A model generated the notes under the pieces. That model did not search any database, was not told the DNA's origin, and was given only the letters and a program-made list of their open reading frames with translations. DNA of 41,000 nt from Neocallimastix lanati (nom. inval.) (lineage: Eukaryota; Neocallimastigomycota; Neocallimastigomycetes; Neocallimastigales; Neocallimastigaceae), in assembly GCA_016946835.1 (NCBI GenBank), contig JACVTC010000004.1:1086501-1127500 (forward strand), written 5' to 3'. Below are positions 1-13,076 of this stretch, piece after piece; position 1 is the first letter of the stretch, and the number at the start of each line of letters is the position of its first letter. Made by a program: the position numbers and the translations under genes.

Positions 1-463
1 CTCCTGGTAAGAGAAAGAAAGTTAGAAACTTATTTGTGATATTCACACTAGTATCTGGACTAACTTCAGATGCATATTTATATAAAAATGCTAATACTAT
101 GCATGGCACATGGACTCCACATCCACCAAAGGCAATATAACCTAAAACACCGCTTCTAAACATATGAGCATATTTATTGGAATAAGGAGAAATTAATCGA
201 TAGATTGAAAAATAGCATATTCCTTCCAAAGGGATTCCTATAAATCCAAGTAAGGATGACCAAAAAATACGAGAATCCGTAATTGATGAATAGTATGAAT
301 AAAATTTTTCCATTCCTGAAAGATTAGAGTTAGAAACTCCCCATCCTATTAGCATATCTCCTATTAATACTAAAAAGCCAGAAAAAAGACCTATTACCAT
401 TAAATGTCTAATTCTGTTCCAATCTAATTTATTATCAATTCCAATATCATTGAATGTGTCCAT
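1..463 (-). CDS. Multi-pass membrane protein, bacterial-like, C-terminus cut by window edge
   Basis: The frame is open on the minus strand from an ATG at 463 to the window edge (154 codons, no stop, no intron). The start is preceded by an A-rich leader. The product begins MDTFNDIGIDNKLDW and has hydrophobic, probably membrane-spanning, stretches near residues 20-40 (including LIGDMLIGWG), 68-85 and 103-125 (including YIAFGGCGVHVPC). By pattern it resembles small multi-pass membrane proteins of unknown function from Firmicutes; DUF6796 comes to mind but I could not check it. The DNA is visibly richer in G+C than the flanking spacer, and no Asn runs are present, unlike the fungal genes to the right. 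Inferred origin: horizontal transfer from gut bacteria. Function unknown. The real C-terminus lies outside the window. Confidence 0.75.
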   Translation of the reverse strand, partial: MDTFNDIGIDNKLDWNRIRHLMVIGLFSGFLVLIGDMLIGWGVSNSNLSGMEKFYSYYSSITDSRIFWSSLLGFIGIPLEGICYFSIYRLISPYSNKYAHMFRSGVLGYIAFGGCGVHVPCIVLAFLYKYASEVSPDTSVNITNKFLTFFLLPG

Positions 464-591
464 CTTCTTTAATTAACTTTATTCATAAATTTCAATACAA
501 TAATTGTCATTATATGAAATGTTATTCCTTTATAATTAAATTCTAAATGTTAATTATATAATATTAGTTAAATTTCATTATACTTACTTCC

Positions 592-1165
592 TTTTTTTAT
601 AAATTATTTAAATTTTATTCTTTTTTTTTAAAAAAAAAATTTTTTTTTGAAAAACTCCATTATTTATATAACCAGATTATTTAATATATCTCTAAAATAA
701 TAATAAACAATATTAACCTGTTTTTTTTAAAAGAAAATTAATCCTATAAAATGTATGATTCATATTACTAATAATTACTATATTATAATTAATTTAGTAT
801 TTATTTATATATTAATAAATAAAAATATAAATGTTAAATAAATTAGGAACAAATATCCAATAAACATTAAATATAATTTTTTTTATAAATTATTTAAATT
901 TTATTCTTTTTTTTTAAAAAAAAAAATTTTTTTTTGAAAAACTCCATTATTTATATAACCAGATTATTTAATATATCTCTAAAATAATAATAAACAATAT
1001 TAACTTGTTTTTTTTAAAAGAAAATTAATCCTATAAAATGTATGATTCATATTACTAATAATTACTATATTATAATTAATTTAGTATTTATTTATATATT
1101 AATAAATAAAAATATAAATGTTAAATAAATTAGGAACAAATATCCAATAAACATTAAATATAATT
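592..1165. repeat. Tandem duplication, two copies of about 286 bp
   Basis: A block of about 286 bp at 592-877 is repeated directly at 878-1165. The copies are almost identical: the visible differences are one C/T change (TATTAACCTG against TATTAACTTG, near 718 and 1004) and 1-2 base length changes in A/T homopolymers. Landmarks in both copies are GAAAAACTCCATTATTTAT and GGAACAAATATCCAATAAAC. Near identity in noncoding A+T-rich DNA implies a recent duplication or recent gene conversion. No reading frame or transposon end is evident. Confidence 0.9.
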
Positions 1166-1417
1166 GATGTTATGAATTAAATTTAGTATTATTAAGTAAA
1201 TAAATATAGTCATTTTAATATATGTAATGTGAATGTTAATTTATAAAATTTATAATGAAAATCAAACAATATCAATGTGTAAAATTATAATTATTATAAT
1301 CAAGCGAAATATTCATATAATATTTATTATTAATATTTGCACTTTAAAACATTCATAAATATTAAAATATTTTATTTCATAATTTGTAAACACTAATGGT
1401 TAATAATAATAATTTTT

Positions 1418-1451
1418 TATATACCAGCATATATGTATATGCTGGTATATA
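1418..1451. repeat. 34-bp palindrome
   Basis: Two 16-base arms flank a central TG. The inner arms read ACCAGCATATA and TATATGCTGGT. The G+C-containing arms make this more than chance A+T symmetry. It lies about 85 bases left of ACCATTAGT (1533-1541), whose reverse complement ACTAATGGT is at 1392-1400, so the palindrome is nested inside a second inverted repeat. It may be part of a decayed DNA transposon or a cruciform-forming site. Confidence 0.7.
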
Positions 1452-1723
1452 TACGCCTATATAACCAATTTCATATATAAATATTTATATATATATCGTG
1501 AAAAACCCTAAAAACCTCAATTATATACAGACACCATTAGTATATATACGACTGTTTCACCACATTTGTTATATCAACACTTGTTTCTATACTAAATGAC
1601 ATATCCAAAATGAATGTTTTGCATTTTCGTAATATTGTGTTTCGAATGTAGCTTAATATATTCTAATTTTACGCCATAAATTTTATTTTTTTGAAAAAAA
1701 GAATAACAAATAATTGAGTGTAA

Positions 1724-2027
1724 TGCATTTCGCCAAAGCGGCGCATTAAATAATTATTACATTACAATTTTTAAATAAATAAATATATAAATAGATAATA
1801 AATTAATAATAAAAAAATAAATATAAAATATTAAATAAATAAAAAACAAATAAAGAGTAAATAAATAAATAGCAAGTAAATAAATATAAATAAAAAATAA
1901 ATAAATAATTCATTTATATTTATTAATAAGATTTATATATTTATTTAAATATTAAAAAATATATAAATATTTATACGCCACAATTAATTTTTTATTACAA
2001 TAAATAATACGCCATTGGTGAAATACA
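1724..2027. mobile_element. Possible MITE-like element bounded by inverted repeats
   Basis: The left end (1724-1747) contains GCATTTCGCCAAAGCGGCGC. The reverse complement of the right end (2006-2027) reads GTATTTCACCAATGGCGTAT in its core. Apart from a 2-base indel, the differences are all transitions (C/T or A/G), several of them at CpG, which fits decay of methylated cytosines. The interior is A+T-rich with TAAATAAA tracts and no reading frame. I could not define a target-site duplication, so the element status is tentative. Confidence 0.35.
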
Positions 2028-2075
2028 ATGTAATTCTTTTATTTCCTATATTTCTACAGAAATTCAAAAATTTAT

Positions 2076-2111
2076 AATCTACAAACATAAATATTCCATT
2101 TATGTTTGTAG

Positions 2112-2114
<3 letters not shown>
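2076..2114. repeat. Perfect hairpin, 17-bp arms, 5-nt loop
   Basis: The arms AATCTACAAACATAAAT and ATTTATGTTTGTAGATT are exact reverse complements around ATTCC. The mixed composition makes a chance match unlikely even in this A+T-rich context. It lies directly left of the coding-like scrap that runs into the ATT array. It could be a transposon end, a transcript terminator-like fold or an extrusion-prone site. Confidence 0.75.
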
Positions 2115-2762
<648 letters not shown>

Positions 2763-3318
2763 TATTTACGCTTTATTTTGTAGAATTTAACATTTAAATT
2801 CCATATTATTAATTTTTCATGGATTCATTTGAATTTTTAAAAATCTTTTTAATTATAATTAAAATTAATATAATTAAAATTATTGGGTCACTTAAAGTTA
2901 TGTATATAATTTAATTAAATCAATAATAATAATTTATGGGACGAATTTAACTAAATAATCTTAATTAAAAATTATTGTGATTGCTGAAACTATAATTTTA
3001 TTTTTCATTTTCCAATTGTATAATTATTAATTAAATTAATTATATAATTATAATTTTATTTTGTAATTATATTTTTAATAAATAAAGAGTTTAAATTTCA
3101 AAATATTATTATTATTTTTTACTTTTCTTTTTTTTTTTTTTTTTTTTTCGTTTTTTTTTTCTTTTTATCTCTTTTTCATAAAATTATATAAAACAACATA
3201 TTTTAATTATATATTTATTTATTTTAAAAAAGTATATACTTTTTAAATTATTGAAATAATAAAAGAAAAAAAAAATTGAAAATAAATAAAAGGATTTCAA
3301 GTTAAAAAAAGAAAAAAA

Positions 3319-5785
3319 ATGTCAAACGTAGGAAAAAAGATTCTTAGAACAACGTATATACTATATATATATATATATATAATATAGAAGTCATTGAAAA
3401 ATGAATATTTAAAATATATATACTTCAATAAATTATTTTAGAAAAAATAACTTAGGTGGATATACTGATATCCAAGTAAAAATTAGAAAAGGTAAGAACA
3501 ATATTATAAACATAAGCTTTTACTGATATTTATAATCTTCAACTTATATTAGTTTTTATTTATTTAAATATTAAATGGCTATTAATAATTTATAGCAACC
3601 TCAAATGAAAATAAATGTGCAAATAATCTTTTATTAAATGATATAGCTTTGGCATCATGGAATGAGTAGTTATATTTTATATCTATCATTATCAATTTAT
3701 TATTTTAAATATAAAATATTAATTTTTATTTTATAATAAATATTAAAAAATTATATTCATTAGACAACAATTTATTGAAATCATGGAAATTTTAGAAAAA
3801 AGATTAAATGATAAAGGAAAAAATTGGAGACATGTTTATAAGGCATTTATAACAGATATATTTTGAAATTTTATTAAATATATATATATATATATTTATA
3901 TATACATATTTATTTCATTAATTTATTCCAGAGTTTAACAGTTCTTGAATATCTACTGTATCATGGATCTGAAATGGTAGTTAAATATATCCAAAATAAT
4001 ATTTACATTATTAAAACTTTAAGAGATTTTCAATATATAGATGAAAATAACCAAGATGAAGGAATTAATGGTAAATATATATATATTGAAAACATTTATT
4101 TTGATTTTATTATAGTATATGAATTTTATATAAATTAATTTCAATATATTATCATTATTTATATAAATAGTTAGAGTCAAAAGTAAAGAAATTTATGATA
4201 TAGTTTCTGATGAAGCTAAATTATTAAAAGAGAGATCAAGATTAAAAACTGGAAAGACAAAAACATTATCTTCCAGTAAAACAAAGAATTTAAATGATTA
4301 TAATGAAGATCTTGAAATTAGAAAAGCCATTGAAAATAGTAAAGAAACTTTAATTCAAGATGAAAAGAGGCGTGAATCAAAAAGAAGGTATATTTTATTA
4401 TAATTCTATAATTATAATTATTATGCAATTTTATTTATAAAGAGTTGAATTAATATTGTAATAATATATTGATATATAAGTCACGAAAACCTTCTTTCCA
4501 CTGAAAAAAACAGCAGAGAGTAATAAAAAAATTAATATATTAATAATTATATAATTTATTACTATTATTTATATTAAATTGAAATATAATTAATAAATAA
4601 ATTTATAGAAAAGGAAAAAGTAGCAAAAATGCAGGTAAAGAAAAGAATAAAGAAAAAGATTTATTGATTTTAGATGAACCGATCCCTGACGAAATTCAAC
4701 CAAACAATCAAAATATGTTATATCAGCAAATGCAATATCAACAAATGCAACAACAATTCCAAGGAATGGATTTCTTTGGAAATAATAATAATTCGAATAT
4801 GATAATGGGAAATACAAATAATAATAATAACATGTTAATGGAAAATACTAATAATAATAACATGTTAATAGGAAATACTAATTATAATAACATGTTAATG
4901 GGAAATACTAATAATAATAACATGTTAACGGGAAATACAAATAATAATAACATGTTAATGGGAAATACAAATAATAATAACATGTTAATGGGAAATACAA
5001 ATAATAATAACATGTTAATGGGAAATACAAATAATAATAACATGTTAATGGGAAATACAAATAATAACATGTTAATGGGAAATACAAGTAATAATAACAT
5101 GTTAATGGGAAATACTAATAGTAATAACATGTTAATGGGAAATACTAATAGTTTAGGAGGAAATAACGATAACATATTAATGAGTAGTAACAACAATAAT
5201 AATTCATTAATGAGTAATAGCAACAATAATAATTTATTAATGAATAATAATAATAATTTACTAATGGGAAATACTAGTAGTTTAGGAGGAAACACTAACT
5301 TATTAATGAGTAGTAATAACGATAATAATTCATTAATGAATAATAATAATTTACTAATGGGAAATACTAGTAGTTTAGGAGGAAACAACAATAACTTATT
5401 AATGGGTAGTAATAACGATAATAATTCATTAATGAATAATAATAATTTACTAATGGGAAATACTAATAGTTTAGGAGGAAACAACAATAACTTATTAATG
5501 AGCAGTAACAACAATAATAATTTATTAATGGGAAATAATAATAATTTAGGAGATAATAACAATAACATATTCATGAATAACAATAACAATTTAGAAGGAA
5601 ATAATATTAATTTATTAATGAGTGAAAACAATATTGGAAGCAATAATAACTTATTAATGAGCAATAATAACAATTTAGAAGGAAATAATATAAATAACTT
5701 TAGTGAAAATAAAAATATAAGCAATAATAATAATAGCTTATTTAATTCTATTATGAATAATGATAACACTTCTTTATTAATGAAC

Positions 5786-5824
<39 letters not shown>

Positions 5825-6752
5825 TTATTACTTGGTAATGATTCCATGAATAATAAATTTGGAATAACGAACAATAATAACTTATTAATGGATAATAATT
5901 ATGGAATTAATGATAGTAAAAGGAATTTATTAATGGAAAATAATGATAATTTATTAATAGGATCTACCAGCAACAATAATAATTTACTTGACAATAGTAA
6001 TTTATTAATGAATCAAATCTCTTTAACAAACGATAATATTAATAATAATAATATGAATAATAATATGAATAATAAAAACTCTTTATCATTATTGAATAAT
6101 AATGATTATAATAGTAATTTCATGAGTAATAAGAATAATAATTTATTAGAAAATCAAGTGTAAGTAAATATTTTATATATTCTATTAATATAAATAATTA
6201 AACTAATAAACAAATTTATATTTATATCAAGTTCAAATTATTCATACAATTCGACAAATAATTCTTTTACGAATTTCTCACTTAATCCAAATTGGAACAA
6301 CGTTGTAAGATTATTATAATAAATAAAAGTATAATGATAATTTATTAATTATTTTGTTTTGTTTTATTTTTCACTCAAAATTATAGGAAAGCAACAACAA
6401 TAATGGTAATGATATGAATTCTCTAATTGACATGTCTATTAAAAAAATGGTTAATATTGAACCATCATCATTAATTAATATTAATAATAATAATAATGCT
6501 TTTGATAGTAACAATAATAAAGCAATTAATTGGAATAATAATATGATGAACAACAATAATAATAATAGTAATAATAATATCAGAACTGGATTTAATAATA
6601 TTTTACAACAAAATATAATTAGCAATAATCAAATCGACTCTATGAATATAAATGATAATTTAATTAATAATGGAATGAATAACATAGTTACTAATTCAAA
6701 TAATGGTTTAAATGATAACTTTCAAAATAATATGAATAATTTTAATTTTTAA
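3319..6752 (+). CDS. Epsin: ENTH-domain endocytic clathrin adaptor
   Basis: Nine exons join into one frame of 859 codons: 3319-3353, 3442-3491, 3596-3665, 3764-3842, 3932-4070, 4171-4387, 4609-6159, 6232-6304, 6387-6752. Residues 1 to about 145 form the ENTH domain (GGYTDIQVKIRKATSNE, then WRHVYKSLTVLEYLLYHGSE), which in this family binds PtdIns(4,5)P2 and bends membrane. A ubiquitin-interacting-motif-like helix (acidic patch then AIENSKE) lies at about 170-184. LLILD at 215-219 fits the clathrin-box consensus. From about 230 to the end the protein is Asn-rich low complexity with decapeptide repeats, replacing the usual epsin tail; I saw no NPF motif. Likely role: cargo and clathrin adaptor at the plasma membrane. 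Intron 4 (3843-3931) appears to be GC-AG: using the GT seven bases upstream stays in frame but deletes conserved VYK. The start ATG follows an A-rich leader and opens the ENTH helix 0. Confidence 0.92.
4798..5160 (+). repeat. Minisatellite inside epsin coding sequence (30-bp unit)
   Basis: A 27-33 bp unit repeats about 12 times in frame and encodes variants of MGNTNNNNML. Units differ mainly by gain or loss of AAT codons and by silent or near-silent changes (ACA/ACT). Weaker relatives (NNNLLMGN, SLGGNNNN) continue to about 6020. A pure AAT run giving about 14 Asn lies at 5788-5824. The array is probably length-polymorphic. Confidence 0.9.
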
Positions 6753-9700
6753 TCTCAAAATAAATGTTAGAACTGTTTATATAAGTATTTTAATATATAT
6801 AAACTCTTAAAATTTTAAAAAGAAATTTAATTTTTAATATTTTTAGTTTTTTGGTTTTGTTATTATTATTATAATAATAAAATAATATAAATTTATTGAA
6901 TAATTGATAAGAATTAAATAATTAAATAATCTAATCCTATTTATTATTATTTTAATTGAGTTTATAATTATGAATTAATAATTTAAATTTATTTGGAATA
7001 ATGTAATATAATAAATATTTTAATTTATATTAAATAAATATGTAACACAATAATATAAAATTATTATTGGGTATAATAAACTTTGATTGAAATAATTTAT
7101 TATTAAAAAATTGTTTCAAAATTGCTAATTATCAATTTTACAATACTAAATAATATAATTAAATTGCTTATTGTTTAGTTCTTTTTTTTTTTTTTTTTTT
7201 AATATTATTTAATATTATTAGAGTGTTTATTTAGAATTATATAAGAATTTTCACATTTAAAATTAAATATATATTTATATTTAATCTTTTATTATTAAAT
7301 ATTGCAATTGAATCTTATGATAATATTTCTCATGGTTCTAGGGAGGGTTTTCCGAAGACCATTTTATATATTTGTAAATGTTATTTTTTTTATTAAATTA
7401 TTTTTTTTTTAGTGGAAATGATTTAATTTCACATCATTATTCCATAATTACTTAAAAAAAAATTCTATTATATTTTCATTATAAACATACTTATTTTTTA
7501 TTAAAATCTAACAATATATAAAGCAGTGAAATTGTATTTACTTTATAGTTTAAAAAAAAAAAAAAAAAAAAAAAGATTGAAATTAAAATCCTTCTTTATA
7601 ATATATAAAAAATGAATTAAATTAACAAATTATATATTATAAATATTTGGTTTTTAAATCTTTATATTAATTAATTATATAATTTTTTATATAAAATATT
7701 ATTCTAAGTAAAACTTTAACTATTGTAAATTGGATCCTTCAATTCATATAATTGGAAGAAAGGTTACAAATTTTATAAAAAGGAACATTTATTGACATTA
7801 AAATACATATATATAATATAATATATATACTTTTAATAATATTTATAATATATATATATAAAGCGAAGATAATTATATTTTAGAAAAGTGGAATAATTTG
7901 TTTTGTTTTTATTAAATATATTATTTATTTATTTAATATAATGTGAATTATTTAAAATTTCTATTAACAGAATGAACTATTATGTGAAATTAAATAATTT
8001 ATATAATTTTTTATAATAATAATATATATTTATTTAAGAATGAAAAAAAATATAAATATAAAAAATATAAATTTATATAATTTTTGATTATCTTTTCTTA
8101 TTTGATATTTTATTATAAGTAGAATTTTAAGAATTCTATATAATAAATACATAGAATATTATATTTATCCTAATAATCTTCAATGTCACCTTTGTGAGAT
8201 TGCTTCACTATTTATTTTATTATTCAATCTGTACTTTATATTTATATTTCTACCAAATATATCCATATTCTATTATTTATTTTATTTTATTTTATATTAT
8301 TCGATCAGTACTTTATATTTATATTTCTACTATTTATTTTATTTTATTTTATTTTATTCATTTCATCAGTTATAATTGTTTTATTTTAATAATAAATAAA
8401 TAATAAATAATAAATAATAAATAATAAATAATAAATAATAAATAATAAATAATAAATAATAAATAATAAATAATAAATAATAAATAATAAATAATAAATA
8501 ATAAATAATAAATAATAAATAATAAATAATAAATAATAAATAATAAATAATAAATAATAAATAATAATAATAAATAATAATAATAAATAATAAATAATAA
8601 AATAAATAATATAAATAATAAAAATTATACATAGTAAATTATAAATAATGAAAAGTATATATTAGATTTAAAAATAATATAATTCATTATGTTAGTATAT
8701 CGTCCAATTAAAACTCATTTAATGGAGTCATTTTATTTTTGAGATTTTGTTACTTATTTTTCTTTTTTTAAAATTATTTTATTCCTTATTATTGGTATTT
8801 GTTTCCTATTATCTATATTTTTATTTATATTTTTTATATATAGATAAAATTTATGAAATATTATATTCAATGTTTTTATTAAAAAAAAAACCTAAAAATC
8901 TACATATTTTTACTTTTAATTATTGATTTAAATATCATTATTGATAAAAAAAAAAAAAAAAAAAGCAATACAAAACTCGAAATAAGATTTGAGATTTATT
9001 ATTTAATATATATTAGAGCTTGCAATTATAATACTAATTTAATATTAAATGTATAAAAATTTTTATAAATAATATTTTAAAAATATTAATATTTTTAATA
9101 TTTTATATTTTCTTTTTTTACAATAATATTATAATATTACATATATTTTTAAATCTAATATTTGATTTATATAAATGTATTGTATTAATGTATAAAATAT
9201 AATAAATTAATATATGGAATTAAAATTGTATATGAATAAAAAAACTAAAAAAGATTTATTTGAAAATCAATATTAAAAAGATTTTATTTTTTATTCGTAA
9301 TAATCTTTATTTAATAAAATATGAAAAAGTTTAATAATTATTTAATTATCTGAAAAGTTTATTTATTAGAATATTTTATTTTATTTTTTTTATTCTTTAT
9401 TTGTTTATTATTTATAATTTATTATGTATTATAATAATTTATAATTTATAATTTATATTTATTATTATTTTATTATTTATTTTATTATTTATTATTTATT
9501 ATTTATTTGTTAATTTATATTTTCAAAATATTAAAATATATTTTAAAAGAATATATTTTTTTAATATTTTTATTTATTATTTGTTATAATATGAATGTAA
9601 TCATTAGCCCTTCTATAATATTTGAAATTTAATATGAAATCAATATATTTACAAAAATAAAATTTAAAAAATAATATATTTTATTTATTATTTTTATGGA

Positions 9701-9857
9701 GTATTATTTTAAAAATAAATAAAATAAATTCAAAGAAAACTTGTTAATACCAATTTATTTAATAAGATATTTCTTCAAATACAAAAAAAATAAAGGAAAA
9801 TATTTATAATAATCAAAAGTTATAAATCATATGGTATTATAATATATTTCACACACA

Positions 9858-9895
<38 letters not shown>

Positions 9896-10665
9896 TTAAG
9901 CGTATTACATACTATATATAAAAATTTTAAAAAACAAAAAAATGATAATTGAAAACAATTGAATAAGATAAAATAAAGTAAAATAACAGTAACAATAAAA
10001 ATAGCAATAAAAAAAAGAATTCAATTACTCAATATTATAAAAAAAAAAAAAAAAAAATTATTAAAAATAAAAGATTTTTATTAAAATAGAAAAGTAAAAA
10101 AGTATTTATTACTATTAAATTACAATATCTAATATTTGACAGAAATAGAAAAAAAAAAAAAAAAAAGTGGATGAGATATTGAAAAAAATATATTTTAAAT
10201 GGATTTACAAATATTAAAATTATTAATTTATAATAATTTTTATTAAATTTTTATAATTAAAATAAAATTAATATTGAATAATATGAATATACACATAAAA
10301 AATATATCAAAATTGTTTTTATATATATGTTTTTTTTTTTTTATTTTTATTTTTATTTTTATTTTTTTTCTTTTTAAAAGAACTATATATATTTTTTATA
10401 CACTCGTTTTAATATAATTTATTATTATATTATTTGATATAGTTATACAAACAATCATTAAGAAATTATTTTTATGGTAAAATTTAAAATTTCCGAATTT
10501 ATAAAGTATATAAATGACATTATATATTTTAATAAAATTCTTTCAATAAATGTAATATTAATTTAATAAATATTATTTTCATTAAATTTCTAATAATATT
10601 ATATATTAGAAATATATATGAATTAAAAATTGCTACAAGAAACTCTAAAAAAGGTATTTACTATT

Positions 10666-10711
<46 letters not shown>

Positions 10712-11082
10712 TATTATTTTATTTTATTTTATTTTATTATAAAATATCATTCTAAAATTGTTCCATTTATTTTAATAATAAATAATAGGTAAACCGAAGT
10801 AATAATATTAATATTAAACTAAATTTGAACAATAAATATTGTAATATTATATTGTAATAACATAATATTCTTTTTTCAAAATTTTAAAAGGATATAAATA
10901 TTATAATTACATATTTAATTTAATAAATTTTAATTATAGTTGATATTATAAACATATATATTTACAAACAATATTTAGTTATAGTAATAAGAAAAGTCAA
11001 ATATAAAATAAAAAGTGAAATATAAATATAAATATAAATATAAATATAAATATAAAATTAATCTTTTATAACTAATGAAAAA
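6753..11082. other. Intergenic spacer, very A+T-rich
   Basis: About 4.3 kb with no convincing gene. Short open frames here (for example 8194-8403) are A+T noise rich in Ile, Tyr and Phe. It contains homopolymer tracts (T at 7183-7200, A at 7551-7574, T at 9860-9888, a 42-base T run at 10668-10709), a 7-bp tandem array (8392-8600) and a TATAAA-type array just before the next gene (11023-11056). One small richer patch near 7330-7362 (GGTTCTAGGGAGGG, CCGAAGACC) is not explained. Confidence 0.7.
8392..8600. repeat. Heptanucleotide tandem array (AATAAAT)n
   Basis: About 28 copies of a 7-bp unit (TAATAAA in register), regular up to about 8560 and then irregular with 3- and 4-bp slips. It is intergenic. 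Confidence 0.93.
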
Positions 11083-12947
11083 ATGGAATCAATGGATATC
11101 TATAATAAACTTTTTGGTAAGGAGTATTTTAATATTGATATTGATCCATCTTATGATTTGAATGTTATAAAAAATGTATGCATACTATTTATTTATTTAT
11201 TTATTTATATGTACCTTATTAAATTATATAATATTAGTAATAAAATTATTATTTTTAATATATTTTAATATAAAGTACTTTAAAATTAAACATAGTTGTA
11301 TTTATTCTCTAATTTTAGGTAATGATAAAATTTTCTGAAAATGAATTAGAAGACACTGGAATTGATTTTGATGTATTTAAATGGTCACCATCTGGTATAA
11401 TATAATTTTAATGCTTATTTATATTGTTAATAATTACATTGTATATAATAAATTTTAACAAAAAATCATTACTTACTTAATTTTGTATGTAGAATTATTT
11501 GGAATTATTCTTGGAATGTTAAATAAATATGATGCAATTAAGGATGAAACATCATTAATTCATATTTTAAAGTTTATAGCTGAAATTCAATCAACATATA
11601 ATGAAGTTCCTTATCATACTTTTAGACATGCAACAGATGTTTGCTTTGTTACTTATTATATGTTTACAGACCTTCGATCAAATATATATTTGAAATATTC
11701 ACGCTTAGAAGTAATAGCAATGTTGATAGCTGCGTTAGGCCATGATATGCATCATCCAGGATATAATAATTTATTTCAAATTAATACGAAATCTGATCTT
11801 GCGATTAAATATAATGGAAAATCTGTTCTAGAGCAATATTCTGCTGATTGTTTAGTAGAATTAATAGAAAACTCAAATATTATTGATTATTTGAATCTAT
11901 GTCCTAGTTTAGATAATGAAACATTAAATAACAAAAAAAAATTTTCAACATCGGATTCACAATCTTTATTAGATAAATTAAATAAAAATTCCGAATCAAA
12001 TAGTATAAATAATGGATCAATAATGGTAAATAATGATATTATAGAAAAAAATTCTTCTTTTATATTAAATAAAGGTGATGAGAGTGTTAGTCACCGATTT
12101 GAAAATATATCAAAAGAACCAGTGATTCCAAAAAATTTGGAATATGAGTTTAATTTATTAGATAAAGAAATAAATGAAGGTTTGAAAACACCTGAAGATA
12201 TTAATAGTATAAAGCGTGAAAAAATAAAAAAGTATTTTTGTGATCTTGTTGTAGAAGTAATATTAAGTACAGATATGAGTACGCATTTTCAACTTCAAGA
12301 TGAACTTGCTGAAATTTCATTAACTCTTAATCCAAATAATGATTGTCTTTTTACAATGGAAAATGATCTTGAAAATAATGAATGTTATAGTAATAGTTGT
12401 AATGTAAATTCAAATACGTTAACCTCGTTATCATCTATAAAAGGAACCAATATAGATTTATCTTCACAAATGGCAGTTTATGAAGAAGAAGAGTTTATTC
12501 AGATGGAAGAACCAAGTGTAGATAAAGCTCAAGCTACTATAAACAATACTGAATTTAAAGAAAATTTAAATAGTAATGGTGACAGTTTGGTAATAAATAT
12601 TATACATCATATAATAATATATTAATATATTTATTAATCCATATATAATTATCTAATCAATTAAATAATATACATGTATAATAACTACAATAAAATAATA
12701 TTGATAATAATAACAAAACAATCAAACAAACAAACAAACAAATAATAAACAAATAAATAAACAACTTTACCAAAAAAAAAAAAAAAATGAAAATGAAAAT
12801 AAAAATAAAAATGAAAATGAAAATAAAAATAAAAATAAAAATAAAAATAAAAATAAAAATAAAAATAAAAATAAAAATAAAAATAAAAATAAAAATAAAA
12901 ATAAAAATAAAAATAAAAATAAAAATAAAAATAAAAATAAAAATAAA

Positions 12948-12978
<31 letters not shown>

Positions 12979-12981
12979 TAA

Positions 12982-13041
<60 letters not shown>

Positions 13042-13045
13042 TAAA

Positions 13046-13076
<31 letters not shown>

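Noticed and set aside
4882-5874. Long minus-strand frame rich in Leu, Phe, Pro
   Set aside because: It is the antisense shadow of the epsin Asn-rich repeats; AAT/AAC codons read backwards give Leu/Ile.
7325-7365. Small richer patch resembling a tRNA or element fragment
   Set aside because: No tRNA arms, B box or partner repeat could be found.
8392-8600. CRISPR-like or telomere-like array
   Set aside because: The 7-bp unit repeats without spacers and is a simple microsatellite.
8194-8632. Small frames on both strands
   Set aside because: They are low-complexity Ile/Tyr/Leu translations of A+T-rich and heptamer-repeat DNA.
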